From: Rhizobium terrae | GTDB lineage: Bacteria; Pseudomonadota; Alphaproteobacteria; Rhizobiales; Rhizobiaceae | Assembly (NCBI RefSeq): GCF_003425685.1 | Contig: NZ_QJKM01000001.1 | Coordinates: 302,920 to 366,919, forward strand | Direction: 5' to 3' | DNA length: 64,000 nt | Shown here: piece by piece, positions 43,743 through 52,564 of the stretch | How positions within the stretch are numbered: position 1 is the stretch's first letter | Layout: every line of letters starts with the position of its first letter | Program-made: the position numbers and the translations under genes | The notes under the pieces: generated by a model | What the model was told of the DNA's origin: nothing | Databases searched by the model: none | Seen by the model: only the letters and a program-made list of their open reading frames with translations

Positions 43743-45248
43743 TTGCCGCCCAAATTCATGTCGCAACTGGTAAGCGCCTGGCTTGCAGCCGCATCCCTAG
43801 CCGCCGCAGGAACGGCCGTCGCCGCCGAACCGCTTCGCGTCGGCGCCACCTATATTACCAGCGGGACCGATCCAGCCAAGGGATCGAACGGTTGGGCGCT
43901 GGTCAGCCACGGCGTCGGAGAAAATCTCTTCACCGTCGACAAGGACGGGAGGCTCGTGCCCGAACTTGCCGAAAAGGCGGAGCGCACAGGTGATCTCACG
44001 TGGACGATCACGCTGAAGCCCGGCCGCATGTTCTCCGACGGCACGCCGGTCGCCGCCAAGGCGCTGGCGGCCGGTTTCGAAAATACCTTCGTCAACAACA
44101 AGGCTGCGCTCGCGACCGGCGGCAAACTGACCTTCAAGGCAATCGACGACCTCATCCTCAAGGTGAAGACCGAAAAGCCGGTTCCTTACATCCAGGCGCT
44201 CTTCGCCGAATGGCCGCTGATCGCCTACAAGCCGGCGAGCGACGGCAATGCCGTCTTTACCGGACCTTACAGGATCGAAGCTTTCAAGACAGACGCTTCC
44301 ATCACGCTCGAACCGAATGCTCGTTTTCCGGGGGTGGACAAGCGTTCGCCGGTGAACTTCCACAAGTTCGGCGATGCACAGACGATGACGCTGGCGCTGG
44401 AATCCGGCGAACTCGACCTCGCTTTCGGCCTGCCGTCGGAAGTCGTGAGCCGCCTCAAGGCCAGTCCGGACCTGACGATCAAGTCCTTCCCCGTGGGCTA
44501 TCAATATCTTGCTTTCCTCAACACCGCTCGTCCGCTGCTTGGCGACGTCAAGGTGCGCCGGGCGCTCGATCTCGCCTTCGACCGCAGGGAACTGGCCGCC
44601 GCGATCAATGGGGGCGAGCCGGCCAGCGGCGCATACGCGGCCTATTTCCCATTTGCCGGCAAGGAGGCGCGACCGACCGACCTTGCAAAAGCCGCAGCCC
44701 TGCTCGATGAGGCCGGCTGGAAGAAAGGCGCGAGCGGCATGCGCGAGAAGGACGGCAAGCCGCTTCGCCTCCTCGCCATCACCTATCCCCAGCGCCCCGA
44801 TCTCGTGACCATGCTTCCCGTCGTGAAGGCGGAACTCGCCAGGATAGGCGTGGCGACAGACACGCAGGTGGTCGAAAACATCCAGCAGGTCGCTTCGGCC
44901 GGCGATTTCGACATCGCGCTCTGGGCTCAACATACCGCCCCGAGCGGCGACCCGGCCTTCTTTCTGAATTCGATGTTGCGCAGCGGCGCGTCGCTCAATT
45001 ATGCGAAATATGCGTCACCGGAATTCGACGCGATCCTCGACCGCTTCGCCACCGAAGGCGACCCGGTCAAGCGCGTGACGATCGCGCTCGATGCGCAGGC
45101 GAAGCTCTTTGCCGATGCGCCGGCATCCTTCCTGGTCTCGCCGGTATGGTATGTCGGCATGTCGAAGCGACTCAGGAATTACGAACCCTGGGGGTCCGAC
45201 TATCACGTCCTGCGCGCCGACATCGGCGAGGCGAAGCAGGCGCGATGA
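43743..45248 (+). CDS. Nik/Opp-type periplasmic binding protein under B12 riboswitch
   Basis: This 501-residue protein has signal sequence MSQLVSAWLAAASLAAAGTAVAA preceded by a short stretch. TTG 43743 fits GAGGAG seven bases upstream better than ATG 43758. The family 5 fold is shown by DLTWTITLKPGRMFSDGTPVAAKAL and RRALDLAFDRRELAAAING. It shares the riboswitch-controlled operon with the ferredoxin-like protein and the two permeases. Cobalt, nickel or a corrinoid precursor are plausible substrates; NikA-type family members bind metal chelates. Confidence 0.88.
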   Translation: MPPKFMSQLVSAWLAAASLAAAGTAVAAEPLRVGATYITSGTDPAKGSNGWALVSHGVGENLFTVDKDGRLVPELAEKAERTGDLTWTITLKPGRMFSDGTPVAAKALAAGFENTFVNNKAALATGGKLTFKAIDDLILKVKTEKPVPYIQALFAEWPLIAYKPASDGNAVFTGPYRIEAFKTDASITLEPNARFPGVDKRSPVNFHKFGDAQTMTLALESGELDLAFGLPSEVVSRLKASPDLTIKSFPVGYQYLAFLNTARPLLGDVKVRRALDLAFDRRELAAAINGGEPASGAYAAYFPFAGKEARPTDLAKAAALLDEAGWKKGASGMREKDGKPLRLLAITYPQRPDLVTMLPVVKAELARIGVATDTQVVENIQQVASAGDFDIALWAQHTAPSGDPAFFLNSMLRSGASLNYAKYASPEFDAILDRFATEGDPVKRVTIALDAQAKLFADAPASFLVSPVWYVGMSKRLRNYEPWGSDYHVLRADIGEAKQAR

Positions 45249-46159
45249 ATCTGGTTCGGTTCGGCATCCGGTCGCTAACGGGCCTGTTCGCGGTTTCGCT
45301 TGCTTCCTTCGCCATCATCACCATGATGCCGGCCGATCCGGTCTCGATTGCCATCCGTGTCTGGAACCTGCCGGCAACAGACGAGACCGTCGCCGCACTG
45401 CGGGTGCAATGGGGGCTCGATCAGCCCCTGTTACCCCGCTACTTCCGCTGGCTGGCGAACTTCGTGACAGGCGATTGGGGCCGGTCGTTTCGGACGGGAG
45501 AATCGGTTATCGCGGAATTTGTGGAGAGGCTGCCGGTTTCGCTTTCGCTGGGCATGGCGGGGCTGGCGCTCGCCATCGTCCTCGCAATCCCGCTCGGTTT
45601 TTTCGCGGCGGCATATCCAAGGGGCCTGGCAGACCGGTTCAGCCGGGCACTTTCGGTCTTCGTCCAGGCCGTACCGGGGTTCTGGCTCGGACTTGTCCTG
45701 CACTGGGTACTCGGGGTTCAGCTGCGCTGGATCAGGCCGTTCGCCAACGATTGGACGGCAATCGTTCTGCCGGTTCTGCTGGTTGCCCTGCATTCGGTCG
45801 CCGTGCTCGCGCGGGTCTACCGCCGCGATCTGACGGAAACGGCCGCGCAGCCGCATTTTCGCACGGCGCTTGCCAAGGGCCTGTCGGAAAGACAGGCGCT
45901 TTGGCGGCACGGACATCGCGGCGCAATCTATGCTTTGCTGGCCGCTGTACGTTCGGAAGCAGGCTGGGTGATCGGCAGCACAGCGACGATGGAGATCCTC
46001 TTCGGCCTGCCCGGCATCAGCCAGTTTCTAGTACAGAGCATCGCCGCACGCGACCAGATGGTGCTGCAGGCATATGTCATGGTGATCGCCGTCTGGATGC
46101 TGATCGTCAACGGCGGCGCCTATCTCGCCATGCGCCTCCTCGATCCCCGGCTTGCCTGA
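45245..46159 (+). CDS. Nik/Opp-type permease, NikB-like
   Basis: This 304-residue permease overlaps the binding protein gene by four bases (ATGA). Helix 1 is FGIRSLTGLFAVSLASFAIITMMP, followed by the usual DPVSIAIRVWNLPATDETVAALRVQWGLDQPL periplasmic region. The coupling loop reads FRTALAKGLSERQALWRHGHRGAI. It ends at the start codon of the second permease (TGATG). The pair would form the channel of the B12-riboswitch importer. Confidence 0.9.
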   Translation: MNLVRFGIRSLTGLFAVSLASFAIITMMPADPVSIAIRVWNLPATDETVAALRVQWGLDQPLLPRYFRWLANFVTGDWGRSFRTGESVIAEFVERLPVSLSLGMAGLALAIVLAIPLGFFAAAYPRGLADRFSRALSVFVQAVPGFWLGLVLHWVLGVQLRWIRPFANDWTAIVLPVLLVALHSVAVLARVYRRDLTETAAQPHFRTALAKGLSERQALWRHGHRGAIYALLAAVRSEAGWVIGSTATMEILFGLPGISQFLVQSIAARDQMVLQAYVMVIAVWMLIVNGGAYLAMRLLDPRLA

Positions 46160-46929
46160 TGCTCCGTTATTGTCTGCCCGCGGCACTCGCGGTCTTCCTG
46201 ATCCTTGGCGGCTTCTGGCAGCCCTATGATCCCGATGCCGTGGACATGTTTGCTCGTCATTCCGGCATGACGGCGGAGCATCTTCTCGGAACCGACCATC
46301 TCGGGCGCGACCTTCTCTCCCGCATCATGGCCGGCGGCTCGCGGACCGCTTGGGTCATCCTCTCGGTCGGCTTCATCGGTTTCACGGCCGGCACCTTCCT
46401 TGGCACTGCCGCGGCAATCCTCGGAAGCTGGCGCGAGACGACGATCCTGCGCTGCTGCGAGTTCTTCATCATGGTGCCAACGCTCGTCGTCGCCCTTTCG
46501 GCCGCGGCGATATTCGGCCTCTCGCCTTTGAGCGCGGGCCTGGCGCTCGGCCTTGCCGGCATCGGGCCGCATGCATTGCTCGCGCATTCGCTGAGCAAGC
46601 GCGTGCTCGGCCAGCCTTTCATTCTCGCGACACGAAGCCTTGGCGTCTCGTCGTCCGGCATGATCACCCGGCACCTTCTTCCCAACACACTGCCGTTGAT
46701 ATTGGCCTATACGGGAAACCAGGTGGGCCTCGCGATCATTGCCTATGCCTCGCTCGCGTTCATCGGACTCGGTGCGGACCCGTCGAAACCTGACTGGGGC
46801 TCGATGCTGTTCGAATATCGCGTATTCATCTTCGACCGCCCAATGCTGATGGTCTGGCCGGGGATGGCAATTGCCGCCACGGCGCTCTGCATCAACGTCG
46901 CATTCGAAGATTGCGACCGAGTTCTCTGA
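46159..46929 (+). CDS. Nik/Opp-type permease, NikC-like, short C-terminus
   Basis: This 256-residue permease starts on the TGATG overlap. It has HLLGTDHLGRDLLSRIMAGGSRT near residue 45-65 and the coupling loop LATRSLGVSSSGMITRHLLPNTLPLILAYTGNQ. Family members usually end with an LRDxLDPR motif; here the C-terminus is CINVAFEDCDRVL and lacks it. This could be lineage divergence or a sign that the operon was cut here. No ATPase gene of the NikDE type follows, and 155 bases separate it from a convergent small ORF. Confidence 0.88.
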   Translation: MLRYCLPAALAVFLILGGFWQPYDPDAVDMFARHSGMTAEHLLGTDHLGRDLLSRIMAGGSRTAWVILSVGFIGFTAGTFLGTAAAILGSWRETTILRCCEFFIMVPTLVVALSAAAIFGLSPLSAGLALGLAGIGPHALLAHSLSKRVLGQPFILATRSLGVSSSGMITRHLLPNTLPLILAYTGNQVGLAIIAYASLAFIGLGADPSKPDWGSMLFEYRVFIFDRPMLMVWPGMAIAATALCINVAFEDCDRVL

Positions 46930-47083
46930 GAGCCAAGTCAATCGAGCGGCGCCTGCATCAAGCGCCTTGTCAATGCTTTTGCCGACAACGCCGCCATGGA
47001 AGCTCTCCCGCGCGACGTGCCGGTGACTTTCATTGCGCAAGACTGCTCATCGGTCGATTTACCCTCGCCTCCGCTCTATGGTT

Positions 47084-47380
47084 TCAGGCGAGAAGGTACA
47101 GAAATATAAGCGCGAGCAGACAGACGGCGGCGATCGAGAAGACCACAGTCCTGGCCAAATCCTCCCTCACGACCGGCACGGCATGTTCGCTCAGCAGCGC
47201 GAGCGCGTCTGCCTCGGTCAATGTCGCGCCGAAGCGGAATTCGTATTCCCGCCCGTCCATGATCAAGATGACCGCGCGCCCCCGGCTCCAAAGCGCGATT
47301 TTCGCGCGTCCTGCCGCCGTTTGGAACGACGGCTCCGGCTCTTGAACGAATTCAGCGGCGCGAATGCCACACATTGCCAT
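47084..47380 (-). CDS. small hypothetical membrane-anchored protein
   Basis: This 98-residue frame has AGGA five bases before the ATG and a C-terminal helix, VVFSIAAVCLLALIFLYLLA, that would anchor it in the membrane. The first 70 residues contain MDGREYEFRFGATLTEADALALLSEHAVP with no recognised domain. The region is GC-rich and open frames on the other strand overlap it, so existence is moderately supported. A start at the internal ATG (MDGREYEFRF) is possible. Confidence 0.5.
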   Translation of the reverse strand: MAMCGIRAAEFVQEPEPSFQTAAGRAKIALWSRGRAVILIMDGREYEFRFGATLTEADALALLSEHAVPVVREDLARTVVFSIAAVCLLALIFLYLLA

Positions 47381-47498
47381 ATATTCCTAGGCCGTCATCT
47401 CAGCGATAGTCACCAATGCCATCACTCGTTGTGACGCTGGCCGGGGAATAGAAGAGCTCGTCGCGGCCCACGTCACTGCGATGTATTCCCCGTAATGG

Positions 47499-48248
47499 TC
47501 ACGTGACCCCGCCATCGGCGATGATGGTGCGGCCCGTGATCCAGCCGGCCTCCGGCGACGCCAGAAAGGTTACGACGCCGGCAATATCGTCCGGTTGGCC
47601 GATCCGGGCGAGAGGCGTTGCAGCCAAAATCTGGTCTCCCCTTTCGGCCAGTATCCTTGTGGTCATGTCGGTCTCGATCACGCCGGGTGCAACGGCATTG
47701 ACCGTGATGCCCTTCGGCCCGACTTCCTTGCTGAAGGCATGGGTCAGCGTGGACACCGCGGCCTTGGATGCGGAATAGACCGAACTCGTCGGGATCGGCC
47801 TGAATGCCAGCGCCGAGGAGAAATTGATGATACGGCCGCCGGGCGACGGCAGGTGCCGCAGGACTGCCTCGGTCATGAGCACGGTGCCCATGACGTTGGT
47901 ATCCAATATCTGCCTGACGAAGGAAGCGTCCATCTTGCCGAGCGGGCGATACGGACCGATGGCCGCGCAGTTCACCAGGATATCAATCCCGCCGAACTGC
48001 TGCACGGCGGACGCCACCAGGGCGTTGACGGCACCCGGATCGGCAACGTCGGCACGCACCGCGATGCTGTTGCGGTCCGGACCTGCCAGTTGATTCGCGA
48101 GCTTTCTCGCTGTTTCGTGATCGGATTTGTAGGCGATGACGACGCGGCTGCCGAGCGCGGCGAAGCGGCGCGCAATCGCCGCACCGATGCCCCGCGATCC
48201 ACCCGTCACGAGGACGACCTTACCGTCCAGCCCTGATACCGCACTCAC
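47499..48248 (-). CDS. short-chain dehydrogenase/reductase, FabG-like
   Basis: This 249-residue oxidoreductase has TGGSRGIG at about 13-20, DILVNCAA, the catalytic serine in FSSALAF, and YSASK. The terminal APGVIETDM and GRTIIADGG are family endings. GTG 48248 overlaps the cupin stop (GTGA). It is on the same strand as the cupin and Liv-type genes and so forms their last gene. Substrate: a hydroxy or keto compound of the pathway; not determinable from sequence. Confidence 0.9.
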   Translation of the reverse strand: MSAVSGLDGKVVLVTGGSRGIGAAIARRFAALGSRVVIAYKSDHETARKLANQLAGPDRNSIAVRADVADPGAVNALVASAVQQFGGIDILVNCAAIGPYRPLGKMDASFVRQILDTNVMGTVLMTEAVLRHLPSPGGRIINFSSALAFRPIPTSSVYSASKAAVSTLTHAFSKEVGPKGITVNAVAPGVIETDMTTRILAERGDQILAATPLARIGQPDDIAGVVTFLASPEAGWITGRTIIADGGVT

Positions 48249-49162
48249 TTGTCCGCTCCTGGAACACCAGGCATCGGATAGTCGTCGGCGTTCAGTACCC
48301 AGCCTTGTTTCTCGGAGAAATCGAACCGGGGTGGGGAGAAGATGTCGACCAGCTGATTCACACCCGCTTCCATGGCGCGCGAGGTATGAATTGCCGGTGG
48401 CGGGATGACGGTGACCGACGGCGAGGCACACAGCGCGTGATCGTCGGCGCGCCATGCATTCAGGTTCGGCGTCCAGGGCCAGCGGATGTGGTGGGTGAAG
48501 GAACCCTCAAGCACCAGCGAGCACTGCTCGAAATCGTCGTGGTAATGCGGCGACAATTTCGTGATGTCGCGCGGTCCCCTTTCCTGCGGCAAGACGTTCA
48601 CCATGAATGTGGTGCAGCGCCAGATGCGGCCGAAGCGACCCGGTTCATCCGGCACATCGAGCGAATAGCTCCGCACGCGATATCCGTCCTTCGGCGTCGG
48701 CCAGGGCTGGAAGGGCGGAATATTGGGATGGTGCGCGGCATAGGCGCCCGCATTCGCGCAGGCCGCGGCCAGATCCTCCGAGCGGGTGGAGAACATGCGG
48801 ACCACGCGCCCTCCATCGGGCATTGTGACCGTGCTGTCGCCCGGCGGCACGAAAGCGATCGAATAACCGGAGACGGCTTCCGTCCGTCCGTTCCAGGCGA
48901 TGGTTGCCGAAGACTTCGCGTCGGGCAGGAGCACGACATATTCGTCGGCCTGCGATTTTCTGGAGAAGGCAGCGCCCGGCATGGCTTCCGTATGCGCTAT
49001 GATGAAGTTCTGCCCACGCCCGAGCCAGGTTCTGCCGTTGGCGTCGTTTTCCTGAGGTTCCATCTCATAGAACCTCAAATATTCTGCAGCGGCGAATTCC
49101 GTAGCGGCCGGCCCCGCCTTGGCGGTGGCCAGCGAGGCGCGAGGATCGGTGCTGTTGTACAT
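48245..49162 (-). CDS. cupin-fold protein
   Basis: This 305-residue protein has a bicupin look: an N-terminal barrel and a C-terminal barrel with HYHDDFEQCSLVLEGSFTHH, whose histidines and glutamate match a metal-binding cupin motif. The end of the second half reads VTVIPPPAIHTSRAMEAGVNQLVDIFSPPR. ATG 49162 has AGGAA seven bases upstream. No signal peptide. It could be an isomerase, dioxygenase or decarboxylase acting on the substrate imported by the Liv-type system. Position between importer and SDR genes supports a catabolic role. Confidence 0.82.
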   Translation of the reverse strand: MYNSTDPRASLATAKAGPAATEFAAAEYLRFYEMEPQENDANGRTWLGRGQNFIIAHTEAMPGAAFSRKSQADEYVVLLPDAKSSATIAWNGRTEAVSGYSIAFVPPGDSTVTMPDGGRVVRMFSTRSEDLAAACANAGAYAAHHPNIPPFQPWPTPKDGYRVRSYSLDVPDEPGRFGRIWRCTTFMVNVLPQERGPRDITKLSPHYHDDFEQCSLVLEGSFTHHIRWPWTPNLNAWRADDHALCASPSVTVIPPPAIHTSRAMEAGVNQLVDIFSPPRFDFSEKQGWVLNADDYPMPGVPGADK

Positions 49163-49212
49163 GGACGATTCCTTTTTACATCTGGTCGCTGGGATACGCG
49201 CCCTGGCTACCT

Positions 49213-50109
49213 TCAATGTGCTTTTGCCTTGGAGCCGAAGCCGGCGAACAATCCGTTCGGGAAGAGCAGCAGGACGACGAGCAAGACGCTCAACGCCGCG
49301 ACGTTCTTGAAGCCCGCGCCCAGCGCCACGATGGCCAGGGCCTGCAGCACGCCGAGCAGCAGGCCCCCCGCCAGCGCCCCGCCGGCCCGCCCGAACCCGC
49401 CGATGATCGCCGCAATGAAGCCGTTGACGCCGAACGGCGTGCCGACATTGTAGGCCGTGTACTGCGTCGGCGTGACGAGGATGCCGGCGACCGCGCCGAG
49501 CGCTGCGCTCAACGCAAATGCGACGAGCATCATGTGCGAGACCGGGATGCCGAGAAGCTGGGCCGCTTCCCTGTTCTGCGAGCAGGCGCGCAGGGCTCGT
49601 CCGGTGCGTGTGCGGGTGAAGAAGAGCCACAGGAGCAGGACCAGAAACGCCCCGCAGCCAAGGATCCAGAAGAGCTGGTAGCCGATCGCCACATCGCCGA
49701 TCTTGAGCGGCCCGCCCGGGGTGAATTCCGAAAAGGTGCGCGGCCGGTCGCCTAGCGTGAGGAGTACGATGCGCTCGATCATGATCTGCGCAGCGAGCGT
49801 TGCGAGGATGATCGCAAAAAGGGTGGCGCCCCGATGCATCATCGGCCGCACGATCGCCAGTTCCATGATCATGCCGGAAATGGCGACGAGCGGAATGGTG
49901 AGGGCCACCGCGAGCACGAGCGGAATCCCGAGCTGTGCCAGGAGGACCTGGCATACCATTCCTCCCAGCATGACGAAGACGCCCTGGGCAAAGTTGACGA
50001 TACCGCTGGCGTTGTAGATGACGCAGAAGCCGATGCCGACGAGGCCATAGATAAGGCCGACGCCGATCCCGTTGACGACGCTCTGCAGGAATTCGACGGC
50101 ATTAGGCAT
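49213..50109 (-). CDS. Liv-type importer permease, LivH-like
   Basis: This 298-residue permease has FLQSVVNGIGVGLIYGLVGIGFCVIYNASGIVNFAQG at the N-terminus and TALRACSQNREAAQLLGIPVSHMMLVAFALSAALGAVAG, both LivH signatures. GRALRACS and NVGTPFGVNGFIAAIIGGFG are also typical. Start ATG 50109 lies eight bases inside the LivG-like end. It is a component of a branched-chain amino acid type importer; substrates of this family include aromatic acids and other carboxylates. Confidence 0.93.
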   Translation of the reverse strand: MPNAVEFLQSVVNGIGVGLIYGLVGIGFCVIYNASGIVNFAQGVFVMLGGMVCQVLLAQLGIPLVLAVALTIPLVAISGMIMELAIVRPMMHRGATLFAIILATLAAQIMIERIVLLTLGDRPRTFSEFTPGGPLKIGDVAIGYQLFWILGCGAFLVLLLWLFFTRTRTGRALRACSQNREAAQLLGIPVSHMMLVAFALSAALGAVAGILVTPTQYTAYNVGTPFGVNGFIAAIIGGFGRAGGALAGGLLLGVLQALAIVALGAGFKNVAALSVLLVVLLLFPNGLFAGFGSKAKAH

Positions 50110-50875
50110 CGGTCATCTCCGTTCCGCCAAGGTAGGCTGCTATGACATCCGGGTGAGCCTTGATCTCTTCCGGCGTCCCTTCGGCGATCTTCTTTCCGAA
50201 ATCCAAAACGACGATGCGCTGCGCGATCTTCATCACCAGGCTCATGTCATGCTCGATGAGGATGATGGTCGTGCCTGCGCGGTGGATGCGCGTGATGACT
50301 TCCGCCAACGCCTCCGTTTCCTGCGTATTGAGACCGGCCGCCGGCTCGTCCAGCAGCAGCAGCCGCGGCTTTGCCGCCAACGCCCGCGCCACCTCGAGCA
50401 AGCGTTGGCGGCCATATGGCAGCTTGTCGGCCTGCACATCGGCCTGGTCTTCCAGCCCGACGAAGCGCAGCAGCTCACGCGCACCTTCGCAGACGGCTTT
50501 TTCCTGCCGGCGCATCCACTCGGGCCTGAACAGGGCGGAAAACACGCTGCCCCGCGTGACCCGATGGCTGCCGATCTCGACATTCTCGGCCACGGTCAGA
50601 TGCTTGAAGAGCTGAACGAGCTGATAGGTCCGGACGAGGCCGGAGGACGCCACGTGATGCGCCGAGGCTCCCGTAATATCCTCTCCATCAAAATGGATCG
50701 AACCGGATGTCGGGGGAAAGAAGCCGGAGATGACGTTGAACAGCGTGGTCTTGCCGGCTCCGTTCGGGCCGATTACCGCTAAAAGCTCGCCTTCCTCGAC
50801 ATCGAAAGATATGGACTGATTGGCGAACAGGCCGCCGAAGCGCATCGTCTCTTCGCGAACGGAAAGGAGTGCCAT
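50102..50875 (-). CDS. Liv-type importer ATPase, LivG-like
   Basis: This 257-residue ATPase begins MALLSVREETMRFGGLFANQSISFDVEEGELLAVIGPNGAGKTTLFNVISG with Walker A GPNGAGKT near 36-43. The ATP signature is in YGRQRLLEVARALAAKPRLLLLDEPAAGLN. The C-terminus (EEIKAHPDVIAAYLGG) is characteristic of LivG. ATG 50875 is chosen since the frame upstream lies in the LivM-like gene. It precedes the LivM stop by two bases. Confidence 0.92.
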   Translation of the reverse strand: MALLSVREETMRFGGLFANQSISFDVEEGELLAVIGPNGAGKTTLFNVISGFFPPTSGSIHFDGEDITGASAHHVASSGLVRTYQLVQLFKHLTVAENVEIGSHRVTRGSVFSALFRPEWMRRQEKAVCEGARELLRFVGLEDQADVQADKLPYGRQRLLEVARALAAKPRLLLLDEPAAGLNTQETEALAEVITRIHRAGTTIILIEHDMSLVMKIAQRIVVLDFGKKIAEGTPEEIKAHPDVIAAYLGGTEMTDA

Positions 50876-50877
50876 GA

Positions 50878-51864
50878 TTACGCGCCCTCCCGCGTCTGCG
50901 CGCGATCCCGTTTGAACAGGGCTGACAAGCCGGCCAGACCGCGGGGCGCGAAGATCAGGATAAAGATCAGAATGGCGGTATAGGCGATGTCCTGCATCTC
51001 CTTCAGGCCGCGCAGTGCCTCCGGCAGGACCGACACGATGACGGCGCCGATCGTCGGCCCCCACATCGTTCCGATGCCACCGAGATAGAGCATCGCGAAA
51101 CTCTGCACGACCATCGTCACGCCGAACACTTCAGGGCTTATGAAGCCCACGAAATGCGCAAAGAGCGAACCCGCGGCGGACGCATAGAGGGCGCCGATGA
51201 CGAAGGCGATGAGCTTGTAGCGGGCGATATCCACGCCGAGCGCGCGGGCCGCCGGCTCGCTGCCGGCGATCGATGCCAGAGCCCGTCCGAAACGCGACTG
51301 CCGCAGGCGGGCGGCCACGAATACGCCAAACAAGGCCACAACCGCCAGGGCCACCAGCTGCTGTTTCACCGTAACGAGGTCAAACCCGGCGATACCCAAA
51401 GGCGGCACGCCCGAATATCCCATATATCCCTGAGTGAGGCTCGTCCATTCGATGCTGATCTCGTAGACGATAAGACCGAGCGCGAAGGTCGCCATGGCAA
51501 GATAGTGGCCCCGAAGGCGCAGAGTGGGGTATCCGACGAAGACCGCCGCAACGCCGGAAATCGCCATCGTGAAGAGGAGCGCGAGCAGCGGCTCCCAGCC
51601 ATAATCGGCGCACAGGATCGCGCTTCCATAGCCACCGATGGCTGCAAAAGCGCTCTGTCCAAACGAGGCCTGACCGGTATAACCCATGAAGAAATTGAGG
51701 CCGGTGCAGAATATCGCATAGATGAACGCGAAGCCCAGCACCGTCACGACGTAGTCGCTCGACAGGAGCCCCAAACCGGCCAGGGCCAGCACGGCGAGCG
51801 GCGGCAGCATCGACTGCCAGCGGACTCCCACGGGTTCAATGGAGATAGTAGCGTGCGAGGTCAT
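50878..51864 (-). CDS. Liv-type importer permease, LivM-like
   Basis: This 328-residue permease has NFFMGYTGQASFGQSAFAAIGGY near residue 60 and SRFGRALASIAGSEPAARALGVDIARYKLIAFVIGALYASAAGSLFAH, both LivM motifs. Ten or so helices are predicted. The start lies 29 bases inside the LivF-like gene end, so the genes are coupled. It pairs with the LivH-like permease. Confidence 0.93.
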   Translation of the reverse strand: MTSHATISIEPVGVRWQSMLPPLAVLALAGLGLLSSDYVVTVLGFAFIYAIFCTGLNFFMGYTGQASFGQSAFAAIGGYGSAILCADYGWEPLLALLFTMAISGVAAVFVGYPTLRLRGHYLAMATFALGLIVYEISIEWTSLTQGYMGYSGVPPLGIAGFDLVTVKQQLVALAVVALFGVFVAARLRQSRFGRALASIAGSEPAARALGVDIARYKLIAFVIGALYASAAGSLFAHFVGFISPEVFGVTMVVQSFAMLYLGGIGTMWGPTIGAVIVSVLPEALRGLKEMQDIAYTAILIFILIFAPRGLAGLSALFKRDRAQTREGA

Positions 51865-52564
51865 GATGCGATTTGATCTCGTGTGTCTGGAGTTCTGCGA
51901 CGATCTTGCCGAGCGATATGACGTAGACGCGCTGCGCCAGCCTGAGCGCGAGCGGGGCCTTCTGTTCGACCAGGAGAATGCCGATGCCCCGGCGGTTCAG
52001 TTCGCGGAGAGTATTGAGGATCTCGAATGCGGCACGCGGCGCGAGACCGAGCGACGGCTCGTCGAGCATGAGAAGCTGCGGCTTGGCCATCAGCGCCCGG
52101 CCGATCGCCAGCATCTGCTGCTCGCCGCCGGAGAGCGAGCCGGCCAGCTGATCGACGCGTTCCCGCAGGCGCGGGAAGAGATCGAAGACTGTCCCCATCT
52201 GCTCTTCGGTGTCTGCCGGATGCAGATAACCGCCGATGATCAGGTTTTCCCGCACGCTCATCTGCGGGAAAAGCCCCCTGCCCTCCTGCACCATGATGAT
52301 GCCACGGCGTGCGAGCTTGTGGGTGGAGAGGCCGCTGATGTCCTCGCCGCGGAAAAGGACGCTGCCCTTGCTTGCCGTCAGGCGCGTGAGTGCGCGCATG
52401 AGCGTCGTCTTTCCGGCACCGTTCGGCCCGAGGATCGTCACCAGCTCGCCTTCGGCGATGTGCAGGCTGGTAGGTTTCAATGCCTGCACATGCCCGTAGC
52501 TGGCGGAGACGTCCCTTGCTTCGAGCAGAGGGACGCCTCTTGGGGAGGGCGATTCCGCGCTCAT
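51836..52564 (-). CDS. Liv-type importer ATPase, LivF-like
   Basis: This 242-residue ATPase has Walker A GPNGAGKT near 45-52, signature SLSGGEQQMLAIGRALMAKPQLLMLDEPSLGLAP and the LivF-type RVYVISLGKIVAE. The start overlaps the binding protein stop (ATGA). The upstream frame to 52816 lies inside the binding-protein gene and is rejected. It completes the four-component membrane machinery with LivG, LivH and LivM-like proteins. Confidence 0.93.
   Translation of the reverse strand: MSAESPSPRGVPLLEARDVSASYGHVQALKPTSLHIAEGELVTILGPNGAGKTTLMRALTRLTASKGSVLFRGEDISGLSTHKLARRGIIMVQEGRGLFPQMSVRENLIIGGYLHPADTEEQMGTVFDLFPRLRERVDQLAGSLSGGEQQMLAIGRALMAKPQLLMLDEPSLGLAPRAAFEILNTLRELNRRGIGILLVEQKAPLALRLAQRVYVISLGKIVAELQTHEIKSHHDLARYYLH

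Noticed and set aside
45091..46158. Upstream part of the long frame ending with the NikC-like permease
   Set aside because: This portion overlaps the NikB-like gene; the TGATG junction at 46159 gives a normal NikC start.
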